This document shows positions 32,851 to 42,934 of a stretch of 64,000 nt of DNA, in pieces. This DNA is from Salminus brasiliensis. Its lineage: Eukaryota; Chordata; Actinopteri; Characiformes; Bryconidae. The DNA is taken from positions 3,776,480 to 3,840,479 of the forward strand of contig NC_132888.1 of NCBI RefSeq assembly GCF_030463535.1. Direction: 5' to 3'. How positions within the stretch are numbered: position 1 is the first letter of the stretch; each line of letters starts with the position of its first letter. The notes below the pieces were generated by a model. The model ran no database searches. It was not told the DNA's origin and saw only the letters and a list, made by a program, of their open reading frames with translations. A program made the position numbers and the translations under genes.

Positions 32851-33482
32851 AACGTGCCCAGCACCGACCCCGCTACATGTAGCCCATACAGACCACTCAC
32901 TGCCCAGCACAGACCCATGCTACATGTAGCCTATACAGACCACTCACCGTTTAGCACAGACCCCCGCTACATGTAGCCCATGCCGACCACTCACTTCCCA
33001 GCACAGACCCCCGCTATGTGTAGCCCATGCAGACCACTCACTGCACAGCACAGACCCCACTGCATGTAGCCCATACAGACCACTCACTGCCCAGCATAGA
33101 CCCCTGCTACATGTAGCCCATACAGAACCACTCACTGCCCAGCACAGACCCCCATTACATGTAGCCCATACAGAACCACTCACTGCCCAGCACAGACCCC
33201 CACTACATGTAGCCCATACAGACCACTCACTGCCCAGCACAGACCCCCACTACATGTAGCCCATACAGAACCACTCACTGCCCAGCACAGACCCCCACTA
33301 CATGTAGCCCATACAGACCACTCACTGCCCAGCACAGACCCCCACTACATGTAGCCCATACAGAACCACTCACTGCCCAGCACAGACCCCCCACTACATG
33401 TAGCCCATACAGACCACTCACTGCACAGCACAGACCCCCCACTACATGTAGCCCATACAGACCACTCACTGGCCAGCACAAC
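32850..33482 (-). repeat. ~47 bp minisatellite
   Basis: About 13 units containing CTACATGTAGCCCATACAGA and CCACTCACTGCCCAGCACAG. Substitutions are more frequent in the first few units. Reading frames through it (GLCWAVSGSVWATC-type) are artefacts. Confidence 0.94.
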
Positions 33483-33544
33483 CTGAAATTCATTAGTGAG
33501 GACAGACTAGTTGCTCGGCTAACAGAATGACTGTAGTCCTTATT

Positions 33545-33875
33545 CGACACTATATGGACAAAAGTATTGGGACACCTGCTCATTCACTGTTTCATCTGAA
33601 TTCAAAGCTATTAAAAAGAGTCGATCCTGCTTTTGTTGGAGTAACTGTCTCTACTGTCCAGGGTAGAAGGCTTTCTACTTGATTTTGGAGAGGAGCATTG
33701 CTGTGAGGATTTGATTGCATTCAGCAACAAGACTGCTAGAGAGGTCAAGCTGCTGGATCATCCCACCATTCCAACTCATCCCAGAAGTATTGTATGGAGC
33801 ATCATCCACCATCAATATAGAGAACACAGTTCTTCCACTGCTCCACAGTTCCTCAATGCTGGGGGGCTTTATACC
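33545..33875 (+). mobile_element. MITE family A, 5' half
   Basis: Starts CACTATATGGACAAAAGTAT with TA present, and continues to GGGGGGCTTTATACCCC, where it stops. The distal third is absent. Confidence 0.88.
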
Positions 33876-33879
33876 CCAA

Positions 33880-34510
33880 GAACCTTCAAATAATCCAAAG
33901 ATTCTTTACCAGCTTAATAGTTTTTAGCAAAATATGGTTCCTTATGGTTCCCGAAGTGATTCTTCAAAGAATCCTTTGTAGCACCTTCACATTCAAGAGT
34001 GAAGATAAGCCTAAGCATGTGGAAGTTGAAGGTTTAAGGGGTTAAAAGCAGGAGTGTAAGTTTACTTCTGCTTGATGTTGTTTGGAGAAAAGAGGAGTTT
34101 ATTATAACATCCCATTAAATCTTCTTTTGTCTCCTCGAAATGAGGGGAAGCTTCGAAACCAGAAGCCCCCCTGCGAATTAATAACAGCTTACACCCTGCA
34201 AACGCATGATTTTATGTCTTGTCAACACAGACTGAGAAAACTCGGGATTGTAATTAAAACATATTACTTCTTGCTGCTTCTGAAATGATAGTCTTCTTAA
34301 TTTCCCTCGCTTGTTTTTGCCGTTCAGAAGTGAGACTTTGAAAGATTTATAGTAGGATAATTAGATTTTCTTCTCCACGGTGACAAAGGTGCGCAGTTAT
34401 TTAAATGTCATTATAAAAGATGAGACTTTAACAGCAAAATTAGAATCCGTCAAGTGCTGAAATGCAGGTGATAGTCTTCAGGCCTGCAGCGAATTACCGG
34501 CATTTTCTGC
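33880..34510. other. Unique segment, candidate conserved non-coding element
   Basis: 34050-34480 is non-repetitive with complex sequence (GCAAACGCATGATTTTATGT, GGATAATTAGATTTTCTTC, TATTTAAATGTCATTATAAA). No exon. AT-rich homeodomain-type words make an enhancer plausible, but this is unproven. Confidence 0.4.
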
Positions 34511-34517
34511 CGACGCC

Positions 34518-35305
34518 TACGTCCACTTACGTTTCTAAATATAAAAGAAAACTGTAGGCACGCTCCATTACATCGTAAAGTTCGCTAAGTTAACTTCATC
34601 TGCCAACAAAAGAGAAAACATGTGCAAAACTCATGCAGAAGTTTACCCGTTTTAATCCTACATGCAGATTTCAGCTAAAACACGCCTGTCCAAAAGTTTG
34701 TGGACACCCATCGATCCAGGGTTTCTTCTGAAATCAGGGGAATTAAAGAAGCAAAAAAAAATGTGCTGTGTGTGATTAGGGTCTCTATAGCGTGTGTGTG
34801 TCCCATCACAGTCCCATCAGCTTGAAGCCACCCAGAACTCCAGCCCAAATTTCTCGAGTTCTCCTTTCTTGCCTCAGCAAGGTCCGCACTTTGCAAACTA
34901 GCAGATAAAAGCAGAGCTACGTCCACTTACGTTTCTAAATATAAAAGAAAACTGTAGGCACGCTCCATTACATCGTAAAGTTCGTTAAGTTAACTTCATC
35001 TGCTAACAAAAGAGAAAACGTGCAAAACGCATGCAAAAGTTTACCCGTTTCATCCTACATGCAGATTTCAGCTAAAACGCCTGTCCAAAAGTTTGTGGAC
35101 ACCCACTGATCCAGGGTTTCTTCTGAAATCAAGGGAATGAAATAAATAAATAAAGAAAGAAAGAAATAAGCTCTGCTTTTATTGGCTAGTTTGCGAAGTG
35201 CAGACCTTAACGAACTTAACGACTTAACAAACTTAACTTAACGAACTTTACGATGTAATGGAGTGTGCCTACAGTTTTCTTTTATATTTAGAAACGTAAG
35301 TGGAC
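34518..35305. repeat. Local direct plus inverted duplication
   Basis: 34518-34739 and 34918-35133 are direct copies (CTACGTCCACTTACGTTTCT through GGTTTCTTCTGAAATCA). 35165-35305 is an inverted copy of ~34885-35010 (GCTCTGCTTTTATTGGC ... ATATTTAGAAACGTAAGTGG). Each direct copy ends in a CCAAAAGTTTGTGGACACCC word related to MITE family A ends. Confidence 0.88.
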
Positions 35306-35309
35306 CAAT

Positions 35310-36180
35310 TGGTCCAATTAAACTCAATTTCTACCTGGCAAGGTGTGGGGGTCTGGGTTCGAGTCCCATTAGCTTGAAGCCACTTGAAGCCTTATTTATT
35401 CATTTATTTACTTTAATGGAAAACAGTGTGTTTCATTCTACGGTCAAATAACAGGGTGGTAAACAGGGATGTTAAATGACATCTGAGCATTTTTTCACCC
35501 CGACCAAAATCACACACTTACTCTCAATACACATTAAACTCGACTACACTCAATAAATGCTTTCCAAGGCATCTTCAATTCAGAGACTCAACCCTATACA
35601 TCCATTCTAAACTCCAACCCGAATCAATTCATTCGACTGAAGGAACTTCTGCCAGCGCTGTAAATTGCATCCATGGGCAGAGCAGGAACCGGCCAGCTCC
35701 TCATCGCATCTCGGTACGTTGATTTGTGATACAAGGAAACGTTTGATAGAAATTTCTCGTTAAAAAGTGCAGTGAATAGCGCTGTACTGCTCGCGAGCCA
35801 CGCGTCTGTAAGTCACGCAACGCTAAACGTGTTCATGCTCGTTTGTTTGGCTCCGGGCGATGAATACTTCTTTTATATATATATATATATATCTGTGTGT
35901 GTGTTCTAACAGTTGTACTCGGTTCTGTTGATGACTCTGACAGAGCCGAGCAGAAGTGTGGCTAAAAGCAAACGCTCGACAGATGGTGAGAAAAGAAAAG
36001 GAACTTTTCAATGAGTCAAGGTCACCTTTTCTACAGTCTGTGGCGTGTGGCATTTTTTCTTATCTCTCTCTCTACAGTAAATCGTGGCATCAAGTGTCCC
36101 TAAATGTTCAATAATCTCTCCCATTTTCTCTTCTCTGTCCTCTAATCCATCACTGTTTCTACTCTACGTCCGTTCTTTTA
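35310..36180. other. Unique DNA, no gene seen
   Basis: 35340-35390 contains a B box-like GGGTTCGAGTCCC, a SINE scrap. The rest is non-repetitive apart from a (TA)n(TG)n run at 35871-35903. No exon recognised. Confidence 0.4.
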
Positions 36181-36184
36181 ATGC

Positions 36185-36367
36185 CCTGCTTCTTGCAGTT
36201 GATCCAGAATGCGGTGGCACGGGTCGTCTTCAGCGTTTCTAAGTTCAGCCATGTTCAGATTCAAACCCCTGACACTGGCCTACAAAGCCAAGACTGGACA
36301 AGACAGCCCCTCCGTACTTGATGGTTATGGTCAAAAGCCGATCTGCACCAAGAGCCCTTCCAGCTTC
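36185..36367 (+). mobile_element. L2-like LINE fragment
   Basis: Matches the 23.6 kb LINE from the segment before AAGTTCAGCCATG to CCAAGAGCCCTTCCAGCTTC, with a deletion of ~40 bp. It ends where MITE sequence begins. Confidence 0.82.
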
Positions 36368-36502
36368 CAGTAGTTCTTCCACAGTTCTTCCACTGCTCCA
36401 CAGCTCAATGCATGGTGCCAATAGGTTCATGTTGTTGATTGATCTGCTCCAGAGAGTCCTATTCTATTGGCAGTACTTCTCTACAGGGACTAGACAAGCT
36501 CT
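36368..36502 (+). mobile_element. MITE family A, fragment
   Basis: ACAGTTCTTCCACTGCTCCA through CCTATTCTATTGGCAGTACT to GGGACTAGACAAGCT. Both ends are missing and an internal deletion removes the CTTTATACCCC part. Confidence 0.83.
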
Positions 36503-36784
36503 TTAAATACTTTAAAAAAGGGTTCTGTAGAGCATCAACAGGCGAATAGATTGCCTGTACAGATATTTGAGCTTATAAAGGGTTAGAGAGATCCAAGTTT
36601 GGGAAAAAAAGAACCCAAGACTCAAAAATGGAAACCCATCCTCCTCTGGTCAACACTGGATAGAACAACAAATGCCAGAACCTCAAGAATAACTGGTTCT
36701 ATACACCAATAAGAGGGTATGTGCCACTGTTACAGACTCTATGTTTGCTCCTACATATAACTCTCTCTTCTGGCTGGTCTTCCT

Positions 36785-37323
36785 CTGTGCACCATCAGGC
36801 CCCTGCAACTTATCCAGAATGCAGTGGCACGGGTCGGGTCGTCTTCAACGTTCCTAAATTCAGCCATGTCTCTCCACTGTAGCTTCCTGTAGCTGCTGCC
36901 CAGGTTATCAGATTCAAACCCCTGACTCTGGTCTACAAAGCCAAGACTGGACCAGCCAGCCCCTCTGTACTTGATGGCGATGGTCAAAAGCCTGATCTGC
37001 ACCAAGAGCCCTTCCAGCTTCAAGTACGGCTCGACTCGACCCGCCATCCTTTAAGATCCACGGAAGACGAGCGTCCAGACTTTTTTCTGTCCAGTCCAAC
37101 GCTCGCTGTCCTCAAACACAGACTGAAGACCCTCCTCCTCTTCTGAGAGTACTCAGGCGAAGAGAAGAGTGTTATGGTCTCCATATTGACTTGTGTTTAG
37201 TCGAGTCTAAGATTAGAGGAGCTCTGAATTTTTTGTCTATTCAAACTAGCTGAGGTTTTGTTGAGTAAATAGTGAAGCTCTGGATAAGAGCGTCTGATAA
37301 ATTCCGTAAATGTAAATGTAAAT
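36785..37323 (+). mobile_element. L2-like LINE 3' end
   Basis: Same family as 23583-24118, reaching the true 3' end: CTCTGGATAAGAGCGTCTGA followed by tandem AAATGT repeats. The coding part has several indels; part of the WWNELPLGVRTAE region is deleted. Confidence 0.87.
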
Positions 37324-37329
37324 AGAACC

Positions 37330-37755
37330 GCTTTGCAAATGTAGATTTTCAGGTGGCAAAACTATTTGGACGGTCCTTTCCCCCCCCTCCTAATAATTTA
37401 GACAAGACGTCTCGTGGAACCAATTCAGCGGAATAATTTGCTTTGTTTGGCTGCACATGCTGAATAAACCAGTTAATCACTGAGCACCAGCTTTGCAGAG
37501 ACTTGCTTGCTTGCTTTTTTTTTTTTTTTTGGACAGAATTAAATCTTGGGGTTGTTTGTTGATGATGATTAAAATTTAGGTATGCATCAGCGCGCCAGTC
37601 AAACATGTGGTTAACGCCTCCAGACGTCTGCGCTACCTGCTTTCAGGACCACGCGCTCGTCCCATGTGAAGGAATATCATCTGTTCTTCTCGCCGACATC
37701 ATCTGTTATTCAAATCTGCGTTTGCTTCGTCACCTGCAGCTCCGAGCCAGGAGAA
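37330..37755. other. Unique DNA, no gene seen
   Basis: Non-repetitive apart from a poly-T run at 37517-37532. 37600-37740 is GC-balanced and could be conserved non-coding sequence. Confidence 0.35.
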
Positions 37756-37767
37756 AGAGAGAGAGAG

Positions 37768-37822
<55 letters not shown>
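37755..37822. repeat. (GA)n microsatellite
   Basis: GA-rich tract with a few AAAG interruptions. Confidence 0.95.
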
Positions 37823-38194
37823 CACAACAACACAACAGGCTGTAGGTAACCGGCTCAAAATGCAGCATTCAAATAAAGGGGTCATCAGGGGGCAAGTCAA
37901 GATGAGCTATGACTGCAATATGTTCAGGATCTACACACTGTAAACACACACACACACTCATACACACACACACACACCATCATCCTCGTAATTAAAAGCC
38001 CCTGCTTCTCCCGCTGACCTTTCAGAGGCCGGCTGGAACGAACAACTGCCAGGTAAGCCTGTGATTGCACTGACGGCAGCTGAGAAGCCTCAGTTCATGA
38101 AATCACACTGTTATAGCCCACCGCTCGGCCTGAGCACGATAAACACTGCAGCGAGGTACATAAAACCACCAGTACAGGGAAGACCGCAGAGTGC

Positions 38195-38560
38195 TAAAAA
38201 AAAAAATTGCAGAAAAAATATTTACAAAAAAAAATTGACGGAAAAAAAATTGACAAAAAAAATTGACGGAAAAAAATATTGACGGAAAAAAAAATTGACG
38301 GAAAAAAAATTCTGAAAAAAAACTTTGATAAAAAAAATTAACAACAACAAAAAAATTGACGGAAAAAATGACGAAAAAAAAACAATTGAAAAAAAAGTAC
38401 AAAAAAAAATTGCCGAAAAAAATTGACGGAAAAAAAATTGACAAAAACAAATTCTGAAAAAAAAACTTTGACAAAAAAAATTAACAAAAAAAAAAAATTA
38501 CGAAAAAAATTGACAAAAACAAATTACGAAAAAAAAAATTGACAGAAAATAAATATTAAA
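38195..38560 (+). repeat. A-rich repeat with TTGACGG spacers
   Basis: Poly-A runs of 6-13 separated by TTGACGG, TTGACA, TTCTGA or TTACG, irregular 12-20 bp units. The minus strand gives a phenylalanine-rich frame of 123 codons that is an artefact. Confidence 0.9.
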
Positions 38561-38599
38561 AATTAGAGCTGGGCCGATACCCGTACTGACATTGATGGA

Positions 38600-39430
38600 T
38601 ACTGATATTGATAGATGGAGCTGGAAAATCAGAATCTAATCAAAACGGACCTTTCAGGGTAACCCTTCCTATCACATGTGGCGGTGAGGAGGCGGGGGAG
38701 AGCCGTAAGCCCATCCACAGCGCTACCCCACACCACCCTGATGCCACGCACCCGTGTCTGTTCCGTCTAACGAGCCCAGATGGCGGCATAAAAAGGGCCT
38801 GTCAGTAGACTGAATCGGCGTACAGGTGTGTTGAGACTGTTGGAGCCCCACTGGAGCTGTTCTTATGGTGGTGGAGGGAAAGCAAAGCCTAGCTGCCTGC
38901 GGGGTCATGGTGGCCACGCCCCTTTTACCTTAAATGTATCTATTTAGACAGGATTTTTTTTTCCAATCCTCATTCAAATGAACCCAACACTAGCAAACCC
39001 CCCAAACTCTAGCACCACCCCCCCCCCAACACTAGGAGGGTAAAGACTAGCACATGACTCCACCTCCACGCTTCAACGACAGATAGGCTGTCCTCCCTGT
39101 TACAGTCAGCGGAGCATCACAGTGATGCTGCATAGCATTGCTTTACGTTCTAGATATTACCTGTGGAGATGTGCTTTATGTTCTAGATATTAAAAGTGTG
39201 TGTGGTACAAGCTCCAAAGCACCAAGTAATTATTTCGGGTGAAATGGGGTTAGTAGCAAATCAGTCTGACTGAAGTCCACTGAAATGACCACCATTTGAC
39301 CATTGAATTGACCACCCTTGAGGAACGTTTGGAGGTTCCTCAGTTTGGAACTGTACAGGGACCTTTTAGAGTACTTTGAGGAACCTTTAAGGAACCTCTA
39401 TTTTTAATTTTCCTTAAGATGTTTCTCCAC
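38600..39430. other. Unique DNA, no gene seen
   Basis: No recognisable exon. 39340-39420 contains GAGGAACCTTTAAGGAACCT-type words related to dispersed GGTTCTT repeats. Confidence 0.4.
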
Positions 39431-39434
39431 AGTT

Positions 39435-39505
39435 TTATGAGGAGCATTGCTGTGAGGATTTGATTGCATTCACCAACAAGAGTGTTAGGAAGGTCAAGAT
39501 GTTTT
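39435..39505 (+). mobile_element. MITE family A, short relic
   Basis: Only GAGCATTGCTGTGAGGATTT, GATTGCATTCACCAACAAG and AAGGTCAAGATGTT remain of the family. Confidence 0.75.
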
Positions 39506-39739
39506 CATGTACGACCTTGAGGTAGATGTGATCGGAAGGGCAGGTTCTACAGATTTAATAAATGGTTGAACCATATTTCTGAGCTTTATAATAACACAGA
39601 TATTAATAGAAATGAATAAAAAGTCATAAAAAATCATAAAAATTAATAGAAACATAGAATTTGACGCATCAGCGCGTTCGTAGACTCCAGAGGGTTAAAG
39701 CCAACACTAAAGCTCTACAGTAACGTCATTGTTTTGAGG

Positions 39740-40660
39740 AAAACCAGCTTCAAATAGTTGGTGCTCTCAAAGTACGACCGAGTCGCAAACAGCAAGACAA
39801 CGCGTGGCGTTCGCTCTGCGTTTTTGTTTGTACATCTTGATCCGAATCAAACAAAGTTATTGGAGTTCTGCATCCTGTGCAGCCGTGTGCATTTGAGCGT
39901 CTCAAAGAGACGAGGTGACACACATGAGAAAGTGCATTTAAACTGGCAGGTGGCCCAATTATCCTCTTCCTAGCAATTAGGCAGCGTACATCGTCATCGT
40001 CAAGGGCATCGGCAAATATGTTTTCTCTCTTGTTTTCCGGCAGAATGAGTCAGACACAGCCAGCATTGGATTTTCCTGATTGTTTCTGAACCCGACAATG
40101 ACATTGTACCAAAAAAAAAAAAAAAAAGAAATCCCTACCAACTTCCACCACTGAACGCCTGAGAGCTTGAGCGAGGCCCAGTTATTTGTTTACACAGTGC
40201 CAGCAGCATCTATTGGACAAAACTGCCTATTTGCACTTGGCAGAAGGAACGAATTCACACCATCCCCCGCAAATCATGTAGATTTGGCAAACATCAGTTC
40301 AGGAGGACAGTGGACTAGCAGGGCGGCGTTGGCCCGTCTGGAATTAATGATGTGTTGTTGGGAGACAATCAGGCGGCTCTGAGAAGGAGCCATGGAGATG
40401 TGTTTGTCCTCCAGCAGCAAGCTTTAGCGCGCCGATTTATTGGATCACGCAGGGGACGGTGCGAAGGGTCGTCGTCCGTCCAACCAGCTGGAAATGCACA
40501 CCAGTGTAAAACGTAGAGCCAGTCTCGCTTTGGGTAAAGAAGATGATATTGCCTTGCTCGGAAACATGGAGGGAATGAAAATAGCAGCTATTATTAATCA
40601 GAGTGGACAATATGATGATACGCCATCATTACGAGGATACATTACATGACAGTGATCAAA
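39740..40660. other. Long unique segment, candidate conserved non-coding DNA
   Basis: About 900 bp without any repeat family seen elsewhere, apart from a poly-A run at 40110-40126. Complex sequence includes CAGGTGGCCCAATTATCCTC and CCTAGCAATTAGGCAGCGT. Three plus-strand frames of 69-71 codons show no domain. It is the longest repeat-free stretch in the gene-free part. Confidence 0.4.
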
Positions 40661-40669
40661 TCTTACAAT

Positions 40670-41230
40670 CTTAAAAAACACATATACACACATATATAAT
40701 GTATAGCATATAGTATAGAGTTAGATGTCAGCATGATATTATATTAACCCCCTAAAAAAAAGCCTGCCAGTGGGCCGAAAGAGTTACAATTACAATTGCT
40801 ATAGAATAGCCCCACCAGTTTGTACCAAAGTCCCTGTAGGTACTGAATAACACACCCTAGTGTCTAATACACCTTTCTATGTAAGGATATTATTATTATT
40901 ATTATTATTTTATAAATAATTATTCTCCCACATGTTGCAAGAACTTTCTATAATAAAAGTATATTCAAATAAAATGCTATCAGATGCTTGCCATTGTTCC
41001 CAGCTTAATATCCCGGACGAGCCCCCAAATGTCAGAATCCCACCTCGCGTCTGGGGTATGTGTGATCAATACCGTGGCATTTTATGTTAAAACCAATGAA
41101 TGTCAGGGTAAAGAGAGAGCATTTAACATATAAAGAACATATAAAAAGCGGTTTGGAATGTTTTGATGAAGTCACATGCTTTGTTTTATGATTGCTTATA
41201 TTGCCCATCTTTAATTGGAACCCCTTCAGA
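40670..41230. other. AT-rich DNA, no gene seen
   Basis: AT-rich intergenic sequence with a short (ATT)n run near 40890. Confidence 0.45.
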
Positions 41231-41281
41231 TCTCAGACCCAGGTCTTCAAATCTGGACCTTAAATCCAGTGTTCCAAAAAA

Positions 41282-41862
41282 AGTTTCCAAAAAAGTTGGG
41301 ACACTAAACAAATTGTGAATAAAAACTGAATGCAATGATGTGGAGATGGCAAATGTCAATATTTTATTCGTAATAGAACATAGATGACGTTAAGCACGGT
41401 TGATGATGATAACTTAAAAGTCTTTGCTATTTTACGCTGGGTGACACCATTCTGGTATTGCTGCACTATCTTTCTGCGCAACAATGGTGGAATTGGTGAT
41501 CCTCTTACCATCTTGGCTTCAGAGAGACACTGACACTCTGAGGCGCTTTTTTTATACCCAATCATGTTGTCAATTGACCTAATTAGTGTTAATTGGTCTT
41601 CCAGCTGTTCGTTATATGCTCAATTTCCTTTTTCCAGCCACTTATTGCTACTTGTCCCAACTTTTTTGGTTTGGCGTTTGTTGACGCCATGAAATTTTGA
41701 ATCAACATATTTCTCCTTTAAAATGTTACATTTACTCAGATTAAACTTTTGATCTGTCATCTATGTTCTATTACGAATAAAATATTGACACTTGCCATCT
41801 CCACATCATTGTATTCAGTTTTTATTCACAATTTGTTTAGTGTCCCAACTTTTTTGGAATCC
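41282..41862 (-). mobile_element. Tc1-type element with long inverted ends
   Basis: Inverted ends of ~104 bp: TTCCAAAAAAGTTGGGACAC and onward at 41285-41388, mirrored at 41757-41859. About 580 bp in total; the interior holds only the start of a transposase gene. The outer flanks also pair: AGGTCTTCAAATCTGGACCT (~41242) with its reverse complement (~41928), so it sits inside another palindromic repeat. Confidence 0.87.
41400..41511 (-). pseudogene. Truncated Tc1 transposase, helix-turn-helix only
   Basis: From the methionine at 41511 the frame reads MVRGSPIPPLLRRKIVQQYQ, then NGVTQRKIAKTFKLSSSTVL. This is the first helix-turn-helix (PAIRED-like) DNA-binding region of a Tc1 transposase. The frame ends soon after and runs into the inverted end; no DDE catalytic part exists. 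An upstream in-frame methionine at 41565 is also possible. Confidence 0.75.
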
Positions 41863-41869
41863 GGTTTGT

Positions 41870-42550
41870 AGATGTTGGTCTTGCTGGACATTAACAGTTA
41901 CTGTAAGCGACTGACCAAGGATTACAAGGTCCAGATTTGAAGACCTCCGTTCTAAAAGGTTGTAATTGGGCCCATAAATCAGCACCTTTTTGTTATTAAA
42001 AAGGCTTGTAAAAACATATATGGATATTTCTACCCCAAACAAAAACACATACGTACTGTTCATATATCAAACAACAACTTAAATACCACCTACCTAGATT
42101 CAGGTTCTAGGTATTAGCTGGATAACTCTATGGTACAAACTCCACAGTACTAGGTCATTCTTATGGGTGAAATAGGGAATGGGGTAAATATCAGGACAGT
42201 TGACTTAATTACACTGAAACAAGCTGAAAAAGGTTTGAGATTCTTGCTTATATTTAATTATTTATTCTCCTCACTCTCGAGCAATTGCTTATCAAAATAA
42301 TATGGTTTTATAATCAGAAACAAACTAAAATAAAATGTATAAATGTGTAAATGATGGTAGCACGCCCAAAGGCACTTGATGTTTGACTCAATATTTTGAG
42401 TATTTTAGATTAACAACTAATTAAATACTTTAAATAAATGTAATTCTGCAATTTTTATATAAATTTTCTCTGCCTTAAAATATCAGCAGCACTTTGGAAA
42501 TATGAGGCGTTCTGGATATTATGGCTATTAGAGTGTCATTATTGATGTTC
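41870..42550. other. AT-rich DNA, no gene seen
   Basis: Apart from the paired flank word near 41928, nothing recognisable. Confidence 0.45.
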
Positions 42551-42554
42551 TTGT

Positions 42555-42932
42555 TAGGGATGCACCGATCCGATACTAGGATAGGATATCGGTCCCGATA
42601 CTGACAAAATTAGCTGGATCAGGTATCGGATAATTAGACCGATCCGCATCGGCAGTATTCTAGGCTTCATAATCCAAGATCAGAGTAACCTACAGAGATA
42701 TGTCTGTAATGGAGTATATATAAGAATATATAAGGAGAAAATATATATATATATAAGGAGCACTGAGAAGGGGTTATCCTGCTGCCTGCCTTAGGTCTCT
42801 CCCACATGTTGACGTATCTGGTTTATTAATTTAACAGTGGTATCGGATCAGTATCAGGTATCGGCTGATACTCAGAGTTTATGTATTGGTATTGGTATCA
42901 GATCAGAAAGAGCAGGAACGATGCATCCCTAG
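42555..42932. mobile_element. hAT-type MITE with 8 bp target duplication
   Basis: Ends TAGGGATGCACCGATCCGAT and GAACGATGCATCCCTA are inverted. The flanks GTTCTTGT (left) and GTTCTTAT (right) form an 8 bp duplication with one mismatch, as expected of hAT transposons. The interior has repeated GATACTGA/TATCGG words and no coding sequence. Confidence 0.88.
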
Positions 42933-42934
42933 TT

